Part shown: piece by piece, positions 8,342 through 17,488 of the stretch
Position numbering within the stretch: the stretch's first letter is position 1
How the letters are laid out: each line of letters opens with the position of its first letter
Assembly (NCBI GenBank): GCA_964502735.1
Contig: CAZCYD010000008.1
Location: 13,210 to 77,209 of the forward strand
Direction: 5' to 3'
Source of the DNA: JACKAN01 sp964502735
Lineage (GTDB): Bacteria; Bdellovibrionota; Bdellovibrionia; Bdellovibrionales; UBA1609
DNA length: 64,000 bases
Made by a program: the position numbers and the translations under genes
Notes under the pieces: generated by a model
Told to the model about the DNA's origin: nothing
What the model saw: only the letters and a program-made list of their open reading frames with translations
The model's database searches: none

Positions 8342-10789
8342 TTAAACATCAAGTTCACGAACTAACAAGGCATTTTCATCAATAAACTTTCGACGTGGTT
8401 CTACTTGTTCTCCCATTAAAACACTAAAAGTTTCATCAGCCCCCATGGCATCATCTATTGTAACTCTCAATAAATTTCTATTTTCAGGATTTAGTGTAGT
8501 TTCCCATAATTGATCGGGATTCATTTCTCCTAAACCCTTGTAGCGCTGTACGTATAAGCCCTTTTTACTGATTTCCATTAAATATTTATAAAATTCTACA
8601 TAGTCTTTAAATTCACGCAGAACCCCGTCCTCATCGTCTTTTACTTTTACGGGCAACGGAACTACATTTATTATTTTATTCCACAAATCTTTTAACTCTA
8701 AACACTCTGAAGAATTTGCAAATTTATGATCAAAGATATTATTTGTCTTTAATCCAAATTTTGTCGCTCCAATTGAAAACTTGTAATTCCCATACTCTTC
8801 TTCTTTTTCTACATGTAAAGTAATACCCGTGATTCCTTTTGTAGGGTTCTCAACAATCCAGCTTTGAAATTTAGAGAAAACTTCTCGGATGTGATTTTCA
8901 TTTTTCAACATGTCTGAAATTTTTATTGAGTTATCTAATATAAAATTCAGAACATCCCTATCGATTCGAGCTTGCATGTTATTAAGCAGTCTATCGAATT
9001 TTTCTATATTTATTATAAAAGTTTTTAAATCTGCTTCGCTTGTTCCCTCTTTCAAGTTAACTATATTAACTTTACTCACACAATTATCAGCCAAATACTC
9101 AGTTAAAGCCTTTTCATCTTTGAGATAAACTTCTTGCTTTCCTTTTTTTACTCTATAGAGAGGAGGCTGAGCAATATACATATATCCTCTTTCAATTACC
9201 TCAGGAAGTTGTCTATAAAAGAAGGTTAAAAGAAGCGTTCGAATGTGAGACCCATCCACATCAGCATCCGTCATTATGATAATTTTGTGATACCTGACTT
9301 TGTCTACACTGACATTGTCTTTTCCGATACCTGTGCCAAGTGCCGAGATCATAGTCTTAATTTCTTCATTTGAAAGCATCTTATCAAACCGAGCCTTTTC
9401 CACATTCAAAATTTTACCTCTAAGGGGTAAAACAGCTTGTGTTTTTCTGTCTCTAGCTTGTTTTGCCGAACCTCCCGCAGAGTCTCCCTCAACCAGATAC
9501 AATTCGCAGAGTGCAGGATCTCTTTCCTGGCAATCAGCCATTTTTCCAGGCAGGGCTCCACTGTCGAGAGCTGTTTTTCTTCTTGCTAAATCTCTTGCTT
9601 TTCTTGCGGCAAGCCGAGCTCTCGCCGCTTCTATGCATTTATTAATAATTGTTTTTGAGGTCCCAGGATTTCTATCAAACCAATCTGAAAGCTTTTCATT
9701 TACTAAGCTCTCAACAATCCCTTTTACCTCGCTATTTCCAAGTTTTGTTTTTGTCTGACCTTCAAATTGCGGCTCCATCACTTTTACGGAAACAACTGCC
9801 GCCAAACCTTCCCGAATATCTTCACCTTCTAGATTTGCCTCCATATTTTTAAGAAGATTTTTTTGCTGGGCAAAACTATTAGCAGACCTAGTAAGAGCTC
9901 CTCTAAAACCTATTAAGTGAGAACCTCCTTCTATGGTGTTAATATTATTACAGTAAGAGTATATAGATTCTGTATACGAGTCATTCCATTGCATCGCTAT
10001 TTCAACTTCAATACTGTCTTTTTCTCCCTTAAAAAAAATGACTTCGTCATGAATGTTCTTTTTCGATTCATTCATGTGCTTAACAAATTCAGCAATACCA
10101 TCCGCAAATTGAAAATCTTGTTTTTTGTTGGTCCTTTCGTCCTCAAGATGAATGTGTAATCCGGCATTAAGAAATGCCAGTTCTCGAAATCTATTTGCCA
10201 AAGTATTAAAATCAAAAATTATCTTTTCGTCTTTAAAGATTTCTCTATCTGGCTTGAAGGTAACCTTGGTTCCTGTTTTGTCCGTCTCCCCGATTTTTTC
10301 AACATCGTTTAAGGGTATGCCTTTTTCGTAGGACTGTTTCCATATAAACCCATCCCTTTTAACTTCAACACTACAACGGGCAGAAAGGGCATTGACAACA
10401 GAGGCTCCAACTCCGTGCAAACCACCTGAAACTTTATAGCTGTCGCTATCAAATTTTCCTCCAGCATGAAGAACTGTCATCACAACTTCTAAAGCAGACT
10501 TATCAAGTTTTTGATGTTTTGAAACAGGAATTCCACGGCCATCATCTTCGACTGTAATAGAATCGTCGACATGAATGTATACCTTTATACTTTTGCAGTA
10601 GCCTGCCAAGGCTTCGTCCACTGAATTGTCAACAACCTCGTAAACCAGGTGATGATAACCCCGAACAGCCGTGTCGCCAATGTACATTCCAGGCCTTTTT
10701 CTAACAGCTTCAAGTCCTTCAAGAACTTGGATTGAACCAGAGTCGTAGTTTTTTGCTTCCGCTTGTGACTGAAGTTGATCATTCGACAT
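8342..10789 (-). CDS. gyrB: DNA gyrase subunit B
   Basis: The ATPase subunit of gyrase, 815 residues. GHKL ATP-binding motifs are visible (EVVDNSVDEALAG, DDGRGIPV, GLHGVGASVVNAL), followed by the TOPRIM motifs EGDSAGGSAKQ and DADVDGSHI that coordinate magnesium. The length indicates the roughly 170-residue insert in the TOPRIM region found in Gram-negative GyrB; here it covers about residues 560-720. The start codon lies inside the end of recF, an 11-base overlap. Confidence 0.97.
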   Translation of the reverse strand: MSNDQLQSQAEAKNYDSGSIQVLEGLEAVRKRPGMYIGDTAVRGYHHLVYEVVDNSVDEALAGYCKSIKVYIHVDDSITVEDDGRGIPVSKHQKLDKSALEVVMTVLHAGGKFDSDSYKVSGGLHGVGASVVNALSARCSVEVKRDGFIWKQSYEKGIPLNDVEKIGETDKTGTKVTFKPDREIFKDEKIIFDFNTLANRFRELAFLNAGLHIHLEDERTNKKQDFQFADGIAEFVKHMNESKKNIHDEVIFFKGEKDSIEVEIAMQWNDSYTESIYSYCNNINTIEGGSHLIGFRGALTRSANSFAQQKNLLKNMEANLEGEDIREGLAAVVSVKVMEPQFEGQTKTKLGNSEVKGIVESLVNEKLSDWFDRNPGTSKTIINKCIEAARARLAARKARDLARRKTALDSGALPGKMADCQERDPALCELYLVEGDSAGGSAKQARDRKTQAVLPLRGKILNVEKARFDKMLSNEEIKTMISALGTGIGKDNVSVDKVRYHKIIIMTDADVDGSHIRTLLLTFFYRQLPEVIERGYMYIAQPPLYRVKKGKQEVYLKDEKALTEYLADNCVSKVNIVNLKEGTSEADLKTFIINIEKFDRLLNNMQARIDRDVLNFILDNSIKISDMLKNENHIREVFSKFQSWIVENPTKGITGITLHVEKEEEYGNYKFSIGATKFGLKTNNIFDHKFANSSECLELKDLWNKIINVVPLPVKVKDDEDGVLREFKDYVEFYKYLMEISKKGLYVQRYKGLGEMNPDQLWETTLNPENRNLLRVTIDDAMGADETFSVLMGEQVEPRRKFIDENALLVRELDV

Positions 10790-11915
10790 TTTGAGTTACT
10801 TCTCCTTGGCTAATATGAAAAACCGTTAGCTTATTTTTTTCAAAGCTCAATTTAAACTCCAAATCAGTTGTTGTTAAAATGATCTGAGCCTTTAGCTGCT
10901 CAAGAAACGCTAAGAGTTTATCCCTTCTCTTAGGGTCCAATTCGGACAGTACGTCATCTAACAGCAGCACAGGATAGCTTTGGTGAACCCTATGATGATA
11001 CATGATTTGTGCCATCTTAAAAGCTAAAATAAGGGCTCTTTGCTGTCCCTGCGAACAATAATATCTAGCATCAACTTGATCAAAAAGGAACTGAATATCG
11101 TGCCTGTGAGGACCAATTAAACTTGTGCCGGAGTCTTTTTCAGAAGACGCTAACTCCTCCTGTCTTTTAAGCAGCGCATAATAAATTTCTTTCTCACTCC
11201 AATTTAAAGAATTTTGACCTGAAATTATGTAGTTCATACTTATTTTCGTCGTGGGTAGGTCTAGTATATTAGCTGCACATTTTTCGAAATCTTCGGCTAT
11301 ATCACGTAGAGCTATGACTCTTGAATGCGTTAGTTTAGTTGCCAGTGGAATATATTTGTAATTCAAACTTTGAAAGACATCTTCAAAGTGAATTTTTTGA
11401 ATTTTGCTGTTTTGAAAATCTTTTAATAGTTTATTTCTAACCTTTAAACATTTTCTGTACTCAGAATGTAACTCTACATTTTTTGCATTGTGAATAATTA
11501 ACCATTCATCGACTAACGCTCTTCTTAACTCGGGCCCCTCTTTTACTGCCGACAAACTTTCTGGACAAAATTGAACTGTAGGAAAATTTTTTTGAATTTG
11601 AGCTATACTTACACTTTTGTTATTTAAATAAACTTTCTTTGTTTTATTCGAAAATTGTATTTTTATTTTATCTTTTAAAAGATCTTTTCTTAAAACCTCA
11701 ATTTCAATAAAAGCAATAGTTTCATTTTTTTGTATAAAGTGCTCAACTTTTGCGTGACGAAAACTAACTCCATTTAACAATAGATAGATGGCTTCTAATA
11801 TGTTTGTTTTTCCTTGACCATTATTACCAATCAAAAGAGTGACATAAGGATCAAATTGAATATATTGCTGTTTGAGATTTCTAAAATGACTCTGTCTTAA
11901 CCCTAAAATTTTCAC
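10779..11915 (-). CDS. recF: DNA replication and repair protein RecF
   Basis: An SMC-like ATPase of 378 residues that loads RecA at gaps together with RecO and RecR. It has the Walker A motif GNNGQGKTN near residue 30, an ABC-type signature around SQGQQRALILA, and a Walker B segment PVLLLDDVLSELD. The start codon is GTG at 11915, seven bases after the dnaN stop. Position between dnaN and gyrB is the widely conserved origin gene order. Confidence 0.96.
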   Translation of the reverse strand: MKILGLRQSHFRNLKQQYIQFDPYVTLLIGNNGQGKTNILEAIYLLLNGVSFRHAKVEHFIQKNETIAFIEIEVLRKDLLKDKIKIQFSNKTKKVYLNNKSVSIAQIQKNFPTVQFCPESLSAVKEGPELRRALVDEWLIIHNAKNVELHSEYRKCLKVRNKLLKDFQNSKIQKIHFEDVFQSLNYKYIPLATKLTHSRVIALRDIAEDFEKCAANILDLPTTKISMNYIISGQNSLNWSEKEIYYALLKRQEELASSEKDSGTSLIGPHRHDIQFLFDQVDARYYCSQGQQRALILAFKMAQIMYHHRVHQSYPVLLLDDVLSELDPKRRDKLLAFLEQLKAQIILTTTDLEFKLSFEKNKLTVFHISQGEVTQNVE

Positions 11916-11922
11916 TCAAATT

Positions 11923-13044
11923 CTAAATTCTCATTGGCATTATTACACATGTGTAATTTTCATCGCTGTGTGGTCTCATTAAACCAGGAGAAAGTTGATC
12001 TTTGAGCTCCAAATCAACTTCTTCATCTTCCATACTGCCAAGAACGTCTAAAATATATTTAGCATTAAACCCAATTTTTAGATCTTTTCCACAGTAATCC
12101 ACATCTATTTCCTCATGAGCATCCCCTAATTCAGGATTGTTTGACATGATTTCCATTTTACCCTGAGAGAAAGTAAAAGTTACTCCTTTTGATTTTTGAT
12201 TTGATAATAAAGAAACTCTTTTTAAAGAAGATAATAAAAGCTCTCTTTTTAACGATATGTTTTCTTTTAAATTTTGTGGAATAAGCTGTTTATAATTGGG
12301 ATATTTCCCTTCAATTAGACGTATCATTAAAACAGTTCTGTTTTTTCTTACTATCAACTGGGCCCCTTCAAGAGCCAGCTCAAAATGTCCATCAACACCT
12401 TCAATGAGTTTTTTTATTTCATTGAGCCCTTTTCTTGGAATTATAACTCCTTGGTTAAAAGCTTCATTGTTGTCGGAGTTTGAACTTGTTCTGCTCACAA
12501 GACTTAGACGATGACCATCGGTTGCAACCATTTTGTAAGTTGGCCCGTCTTTTTCAAGAGTTCTTTCAAAATAGACACCGTTTAGGTGATAGCGAGTCTC
12601 ATCATTAGAAACACTATAAATTGTTTTTTCAATCATTTCCAAAAGCACTTTGGCGTCTATTTTCATGAATTCTCGTGTACTGTAAGTTGGAAACACTGGA
12701 TACTCTTCTGGGCTGATTCCAACTATGTTGAACAAAGCCTTTCCCTGTTTAATTTGCAGCCAGTTATTATTCTGTTTTTCTAAGATCACAAGACCTTCTG
12801 GCAATTCTTTTACAATATCGAATAAACTTTTTGCGTTGACTGCAACTTTGCCTGGTTGAATTATTGTTACGTCAACTTCATCAGTAAGGCTCACTTCTAG
12901 ATTGGTGGCAAATACTCTTAGGTTTGAGTTTTCAGCATCCATCAAAATGTTAACTAAAATCGGCATAGTATTTCTTTTCTCAACAATATTCTGGGCCTTT
13001 GAGATTAGATTTATTAAGTCGACTTTTTGAATTTTAACTTTCAT
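11923..13044 (-). CDS. dnaN: DNA polymerase III sliding clamp (beta subunit)
   Basis: A 373-residue protein with the three-domain clamp architecture. Recognisable segments include the N-terminal KRNTMPILVNILM, the central ATDGHRLSLVSR and the C-terminal VIMPMRI ending that forms part of the protein-binding pocket. It is the first gene downstream of the dnaA-dnaN intergenic region that carries the origin signals, and recF follows after seven bases. Confidence 0.97.
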   Translation of the reverse strand: MKVKIQKVDLINLISKAQNIVEKRNTMPILVNILMDAENSNLRVFATNLEVSLTDEVDVTIIQPGKVAVNAKSLFDIVKELPEGLVILEKQNNNWLQIKQGKALFNIVGISPEEYPVFPTYSTREFMKIDAKVLLEMIEKTIYSVSNDETRYHLNGVYFERTLEKDGPTYKMVATDGHRLSLVSRTSSNSDNNEAFNQGVIIPRKGLNEIKKLIEGVDGHFELALEGAQLIVRKNRTVLMIRLIEGKYPNYKQLIPQNLKENISLKRELLLSSLKRVSLLSNQKSKGVTFTFSQGKMEIMSNNPELGDAHEEIDVDYCGKDLKIGFNAKYILDVLGSMEDEEVDLELKDQLSPGLMRPHSDENYTCVIMPMRI

Positions 13045-13106
13045 AAAATGTTCCTCTAAAATAATTCCTCTAATTAAATACTCTTTTAATAAAATTAAAT
13101 AAGAAG

Positions 13107-13115
13107 TAGTAGTAG
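13107..13115 (-). other. DnaA-trio array
   Basis: TAGTAGTAG on the plus strand, read as CTACTACTA on the minus strand. It lies four bases beyond a DnaA-box-like TTTTCAACA and next to the AT-rich segment. This is where DnaA-trios engage single-stranded DNA during strand separation. Confidence 0.7.
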
Positions 13116-13213
13116 GGCTGTTGAAAACCCCTTTTTTCCCCTAAACAGTTAATTAGATTACTGTTTTAATGTGGAAAACTATACTGCATATTTAACTTTT
13201 TAAAAGTCTTTTG

Positions 13214-13222
13214 TGTGGATAA
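13214..13222 (-). promoter_or_regulatory. Consensus DnaA box, inverted
   Basis: TGTGGATAA on the plus strand, the exact complement of the consensus DnaA box, in the dnaA-dnaN intergenic region. Confidence 0.85.
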
Positions 13223-13261
13223 CTCCGTGCTTTACACAAATCCCCACAAGTATTAACAGCT

Positions 13262-13270
13262 TTATCCACA
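13262..13270 (+). promoter_or_regulatory. Consensus DnaA box
   Basis: A perfect match to TTATCCACA lying just upstream of the 3' end of dnaA. With the inverted perfect copy at 13214-13222 it frames the dnaA-proximal half of the origin. Confidence 0.85.
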
Positions 13271-13278
13271 AGCTCAAT

Positions 13279-14721
13279 TCACACCCCTGTTATATTGTGG
13301 ATTTTGACTTCTATCTCCTCGATATCTCTCTTTAAATCTAAAATTTTAGCCTGTTGATCCTCAACTCTACGCAGCGCATTCATTACTGTTGTATGATCTC
13401 TTCCTCCAAAATTACGGCCAATATCGACGTAAGATTTGTCTAAATGTTTTTTTATTAAATACATGCAAACCTGCCGGGCTGTAACAATGGGTTTCGTTCG
13501 GCTTTTACTGTTTAAATCGTTCACTTTGACTTTAAAGTGTTCCGCACAGATTTTTTTTATTTCTTCAGTCGTTATTGTTATAGTCTCGTCATGAGTGGAA
13601 AGGACTCTTTTTGTCAGCTCTATATCTATATTTAAACCTTGCAACTCAGAAAACATTTTTACCTTGTTGAGATTACCTTCCAATTCGCGAATGGACCTTT
13701 TTGAAATTCGTGCAACATAACTTACTACGTCATTAGGAAGGCGCAGTCCTATTTTTTCGGCTTTGTATTTACAAATGGCCACTCGGGTTTCAATATCTGG
13801 CATTTGGATATCAGCAATTAGTCCCCATTCCAATCGAGTTCTAATTCTATCCTCTAGGCCAATAATGTCTTTTGGCATTCGATCGCTGGCCACGACAACC
13901 TGTTGACCATTTTCAAAAAAGTCATTGAGGGTGTAAAAAAACTCCTCCTGAACGGCTTGACCACGGCCCAAGATTTGAACATCATCTATTAGTAATATAT
14001 CGCAACCATGTCGGTATTTTTTGCGAAACTTATCCATTTCATTCCGACGAATGCTGGAAATACATTCGTTTAAAAATCTTTCTGCAGATAGGTAGTTAAT
14101 TTTGAGTTGAGGAAAACTTTCTCTTATTTGATTCCCAACAGCGTTTAATAGATGAGTTTTACCCATACCAGTAGGACCGCAAATAAATAGAGGGTTGTAA
14201 TTGTCCGCACCAGGATTTTTGGCAATATTATAAGAAGCAGCATGAGCAAATTCGTTGTTGCGGCCCACTACAAATGTAGAAAAGGTATATTCCAAATTTA
14301 GGCTATCTTTGCCTTTGTGCTGAAGCGAGGGGTTATTGTGAAATGGGTGGGCATTTCCAAGAGGGCGTTGAGATTTTTCTTCAAACTTGACTTCTTCTGC
14401 GGGGGAAAAGTTCTCTTCTGTTTGAAAAGAAGTTTGTAAGTCTTCTTTTTCGCGATTTTTCCCAGTAACAATCAACTCTAGCTGGAAACGGCCCTTAACT
14501 TTTGCCGCAATTTCAGCGGATATTAAATCTAATAAGTTTTCTGAAATCCAGTACTTATGTAACTCTGTAGGTACGCCAAGCTTGAATTTGCACCCATCGG
14601 CAACACTTTCTTCAACGGCAATGAGCTCTGTCGGATTAAACCACATTTGCAGGGGCATATTTTTTGAGTTTTTCATCTTAACAGATGATTTTATGCTGGA
14701 CCAAAAATCAGTATCACTCAT
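13279..14721 (-). CDS. dnaA: Chromosomal replication initiator protein DnaA
   Basis: The AAA+ initiator that opens the origin, about 480 residues. Visible: N-terminal domain I, a variable linker (about 100-135), Walker A GPTGMGKTHLLNA, Walker B ILLIDDVQ, and the C-terminal DnaA-box-reading signature GGRDHTTVMNALRRVE. The ATG at 14721 is preceded by GGAG three bases away. A GTG three codons upstream (14730) is an alternative. Origin signals lie directly downstream. A possible promoter is at 14746-14774. Confidence 0.97.
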   Translation of the reverse strand: MSDTDFWSSIKSSVKMKNSKNMPLQMWFNPTELIAVEESVADGCKFKLGVPTELHKYWISENLLDLISAEIAAKVKGRFQLELIVTGKNREKEDLQTSFQTEENFSPAEEVKFEEKSQRPLGNAHPFHNNPSLQHKGKDSLNLEYTFSTFVVGRNNEFAHAASYNIAKNPGADNYNPLFICGPTGMGKTHLLNAVGNQIRESFPQLKINYLSAERFLNECISSIRRNEMDKFRKKYRHGCDILLIDDVQILGRGQAVQEEFFYTLNDFFENGQQVVVASDRMPKDIIGLEDRIRTRLEWGLIADIQMPDIETRVAICKYKAEKIGLRLPNDVVSYVARISKRSIRELEGNLNKVKMFSELQGLNIDIELTKRVLSTHDETITITTEEIKKICAEHFKVKVNDLNSKSRTKPIVTARQVCMYLIKKHLDKSYVDIGRNFGGRDHTTVMNALRRVEDQQAKILDLKRDIEEIEVKIHNITGV

Positions 14722-14745
14722 AAGCTCCACCCAATTATCTCATAG

Positions 14746-14774
14746 ATTATTTCATCCATGTCATTCCACCTCAA
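14746..14774 (-). promoter_or_regulatory. Candidate dnaA promoter
   Basis: On the minus strand TTGAGG (complement of 14769-14774) is followed after 17 bases by AATAAT (complement of 14746-14751), about 25 bases before the dnaA start. The spacing is ideal for a sigma-70 type promoter but the -10 match is partial. The rest of the 350-base dnaA-rpmH interval shows no DnaA boxes and no other gene. Confidence 0.4.
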
Positions 14775-14987
14775 CGTATCACTGTCTCGCACTTCATTAT
14801 TTCGCGTCTCATTATGAGGCACGGCATGAAGTTAGGCACCATCTAAAGTCCTATTGAAGGACATGCATTTGAACAACTTTTTTGAAAAAAAGTAAAATTC
14901 AAATAAATTTTTAAAGCTTCCTTTTTATGCCTGGCGTCCTTTTGCGAGATAAGGTTAGTATCATGGGCCTAGAAATCTTTCAATCTC

Positions 14988-15016
14988 TTGACGAGAAATA
15001 AGGTCTGTGATTTATT
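14988..15016 (+). promoter_or_regulatory. Candidate rpmH promoter
   Basis: TTGACG (14988-14993), a 17-base spacer and TTTATT (15011-15016) lie about 60 bases upstream of the rpmH start codon. Good -35 match, modest -10. Confidence 0.4.
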
Positions 15017-15074
15017 TCTCTTTCCTCAAGTAGGTATTAATAGACGTAATAATTCGTCGTGTTGGAGACTCATT

Positions 15075-15224
15075 ATGAAAAGAACATATCAACCAAGCCG
15101 CAAAAGAAAAAAAACGTCCCATGGTTTTAGACTACGTATGTCTACAAAAGATGGAAGAGAAGTTTTGGCGAGAAGAAGAAGTAAGGGACGAAAGAGACTA
15201 GCGGTAACTGTGAGTGGCAAGTAA
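15075..15224 (+). CDS. rpmH: 50S ribosomal protein L34
   Basis: A 49-residue, highly basic protein of the large ribosomal subunit. It shows the L34 hallmarks: MKRTYQPS at the N-terminus, the HGFRLRMSTKDGREVLARRR core and a basic tail. A longer frame starting at 14988 is rejected because the family always begins at MKRTYQ. A GGAG lies 11 bases upstream. Its end overlaps rnpA by 11 bases, the usual rpmH-rnpA arrangement. Confidence 0.97.
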   Translation: MKRTYQPSRKRKKTSHGFRLRMSTKDGREVLARRRSKGRKRLAVTVSGK

Positions 15225-15564
15225 ACCTCAGCTTGTAACCTTAAAATCAAGTCTAGAGTTCCATAGTTTATTGAAAACAGGTAAAAAAATTTATCCTTCA
15301 CACTGGTTGGTTGTTAATGTGGCCACTAACCAGTTGAGAGAAACTAAGTTTGGTTGGACTCTTCCTAGATATGTGGGTTCCGCAGTCATTAGAAATAGGC
15401 TTAAAAGATGGTGTCGTGAGTTTTTAAGGAGTGATGCCAGGCTTTTGACTTTGGGAGTGAGTGCTAATTTTGTTTTTAAGCGTAAAGATAGGGATTTCTA
15501 TAAAAAACTGAGTCGCGATGAATTTCAAAGGGCTCTGTTCACATTCTTCAGTAAAATTAAATAG
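15214..15564 (+). CDS. rnpA: Ribonuclease P protein component
   Basis: A basic 116-residue protein that assists RNase P RNA in maturing tRNA 5' ends. The family signature is present in the segment AVIRNRLKRWCREFLR (RNR motif). It overlaps the end of rpmH, and yidD starts seven bases after its stop. The RNase P RNA itself is not in this window. Confidence 0.93.
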   Translation: MASKPQLVTLKSSLEFHSLLKTGKKIYPSHWLVVNVATNQLRETKFGWTLPRYVGSAVIRNRLKRWCREFLRSDARLLTLGVSANFVFKRKDRDFYKKLSRDEFQRALFTFFSKIK

Positions 15565-15571
15565 TGGGAAA

Positions 15572-15856
15572 ATGAGAAAGAAATTTTTAACTCGAATATC
15601 ACGCGTAATGACTCTCTTGTGTTTGATGGGTCTAAGTTTTTATCGGGTTACACTTTCGTGGTTTTTCGGAGGTTCTTGTCGCTTTCATCCAACCTGCTCT
15701 GTTTATGCTGAACAGGCTTTTAAGTCATATGGGCCTCTAAAAGCATTGTCGTTGGTGCTATTAAGGCTTGCACGCTGTCACCCATTTGGTGGATTTGGTG
15801 AAGATCCTCTTCCTCAGAAAAATGGTAATAAAAACAAAGGTTTTCAAAATGTCTAG
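15572..15856 (+). CDS. yidD: Membrane protein insertion efficiency factor YidD
   Basis: A small (94-residue) membrane-associated protein. The family core is clear: FGGSCRFHPTCSVYAEQAF with its Cys pair, then KALSLVLLRLARCHPFGGFGEDP. The ATG at 15572 starts seven bases after rnpA. A longer in-frame start inside rnpA (15518) is unlikely. An N-terminal hydrophobic helix anchors it. Its end overlaps yidC by eight bases, supporting a shared role in membrane protein insertion. Confidence 0.93.
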   Translation: MRKKFLTRISRVMTLLCLMGLSFYRVTLSWFFGGSCRFHPTCSVYAEQAFKSYGPLKALSLVLLRLARCHPFGGFGEDPLPQKNGNKNKGFQNV

Positions 15857-17477
15857 TAATCAGGGGCAAGGTTTTTTTGATTCGAAAACAATAACAGCTG
15901 TTATTTTAGTTGGTTTAAGTTGGATGGGTTGGCAATATTACATGCAGAGTAAATACCCAGATTTGTACAACCAAACGAAAGAAACCCCTTCGGCTCAAGT
16001 TCCGGAGACAAATGTTCCCATTGGTGGAAATTTAGAGTCTTCAAAAGGACAAACTCTAGGAATCATATCAAATAAAAATGATGAAATTTCTGAGGAAATT
16101 AAACAAAATTTAGACCCCATTCACTACTCTGATGAGATTTGGTCATTTGATATCACTCCGGCTGGAATGGGTATAGAAAATGTGAAACTCAGAGATTATA
16201 AAGAAAGAGATGGGAGTGATAAAAAAATTGGCTCTTCGCGAGAAGGGGTACCATTTTCAACTAATATAATAGGTAGAAATCGCCCACTGTACTTTGAAAT
16301 AAAACAAATTTCCGCAAGAGAATTTGTTGGTAAAGCGACCTTTGGTAACACTGTTATTGAAAAAAGATATAACATAAACTCCGAGGAACACTTTGTTGAA
16401 ACAAAGATTATAGTTTCTGGTGTGGCTGAAGAAGATACATTTTCAGGCTTAACTACTTTTCTAGGGGAGGAACTCAGCACCCCGGACTCTGGCATACCCT
16501 TTTTACCAGCTTTTGAAATGCAAGAGATTTACGCTTTAAGTGATGGACAAGATCACAGGTTAGTTTTTGCTAACAGCAATGAGTCTACTAATTTAAATAA
16601 GATTAAGGTAGCTGCTATTAGCACCCAATATTTTACGCAAGCCATTTTTGATAAATCGGACATAATGCCTGAAATTAAAGCCAGTTTGAGCGTGGATAAA
16701 ATGCATGCTCACGCGGTTTTAAGCCATAATTTAATAAATAGATCTCAGGATTTTTTTGTAAACTATTTAGCTTTTATTGGGCCGAAATCTCTGGATCTCT
16801 TAAATAAGATCGATGCGAATATGGCGGGTCTAATTGACTTTGGTTGGTTTAGCGGTCTTGCTAAGTTAATTCTATATATAATGAAATACTTCTATAGCTT
16901 ATTTGGCAACTGGGGGGTTGCAATTATATTATTAACTCTTTTAGTAAGAGTGATTGTTTTGCCCTTTAATTTGATGTCCTTTAAGTCCATGAAGAAAATG
17001 CAGCTACTTCAACCCGAAATGAAAGCTTTAAGGGAAAAATATAAAGATGATCCACAAAAAATGAATCAAGAAGTTATGCAGCTTTTTAAAACCCACAAGG
17101 CAAATCCTATGGGCGGTTGCCTGCCAATGCTATTACAGTTCCCTGTGTTTATAGCTTTATATAGAATGTTGGGACAGAGTATAGAGCTGTACCAGGCTCC
17201 TTTTGGGTTATGGATTCATGACTTAAGTTTAAAAGATCCCTATTATGTTCTTCCCGTTTTGATGGGTGTGACTATGTATGCACAACAGAAACTGACGCCG
17301 ACAACAATGGATCCTGCTCAACAGAAAATATTTATGATTATGCCGATTATCTTTTCACTATTCATGATAACTTTACCTAGCGGACTTACTCTTTATATAT
17401 TTGTAAGTGCACTTTTTGCCGTGATCCAACAGGTGATTATTATGAGAGATGGTAAGAGTCAGACAGTAAAAAACTAG
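15849..17477 (+). CDS. yidC: Membrane protein insertase YidC
   Basis: A 542-residue insertase that places proteins into the inner membrane, with or without Sec. Order: N-terminal membrane helix (TITAVILVGLSWMGWQYYM), a large periplasmic domain of the Gram-negative type, then the conserved C-terminal helices with the groove Arg in LLTLLVRVIVLPFN and the cytoplasmic coiled-coil region rich in Lys, Gln and Met. The ATG at 15849 is preceded by AAAGG. Upstream in-frame ATGs inside yidD are less likely. jag follows after 11 bases. Confidence 0.96.
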   Translation: MSSNQGQGFFDSKTITAVILVGLSWMGWQYYMQSKYPDLYNQTKETPSAQVPETNVPIGGNLESSKGQTLGIISNKNDEISEEIKQNLDPIHYSDEIWSFDITPAGMGIENVKLRDYKERDGSDKKIGSSREGVPFSTNIIGRNRPLYFEIKQISAREFVGKATFGNTVIEKRYNINSEEHFVETKIIVSGVAEEDTFSGLTTFLGEELSTPDSGIPFLPAFEMQEIYALSDGQDHRLVFANSNESTNLNKIKVAAISTQYFTQAIFDKSDIMPEIKASLSVDKMHAHAVLSHNLINRSQDFFVNYLAFIGPKSLDLLNKIDANMAGLIDFGWFSGLAKLILYIMKYFYSLFGNWGVAIILLTLLVRVIVLPFNLMSFKSMKKMQLLQPEMKALREKYKDDPQKMNQEVMQLFKTHKANPMGGCLPMLLQFPVFIALYRMLGQSIELYQAPFGLWIHDLSLKDPYYVLPVLMGVTMYAQQKLTPTTMDPAQQKIFMIMPIIFSLFMITLPSGLTLYIFVSALFAVIQQVIIMRDGKSQTVKN

Positions 17478-17488
17478 AGGAGAAAAAA

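Larger units (their letters stand above)
13060..13270. other. oriC: Chromosomal replication origin (oriC)
   Basis: The dnaA-dnaN intergenic region carries the elements of a bacterial origin. DnaA boxes: perfect TTATCCACA on the plus strand at 13262-13270; its perfect complement at 13214-13222; TTTTCCACA (minus strand) at 13170-13178; a weaker TTTTCAACA (minus strand) at 13119-13127. Reading the minus strand, this last box is followed by GCCC and then triplets CTA-CTA-CTA-CTT-CTT (complement of about 13101-13116), a DnaA-trio array. Next comes an AT-rich segment (about 13060-13100) suited to unwinding. This order, box, GC clamp, trios, AT-rich, is that of the basal unwinding system described in B. 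subtilis. Genes on either side point away from it. The exact minimal origin is inferred. Confidence 0.85.

Noticed and set aside
9300..9758. Long plus-strand open frame inside gyrB
   Set aside because: It is an antisense shadow of the conserved GyrB coding sequence, with no supported start or known domain.
14731..15074. dnaA-rpmH interval as the origin
   Set aside because: No DnaA boxes were found here, only promoter-like sequences and an A/T inverted repeat near 14875-14892. The dnaA-dnaN interval has all origin elements.
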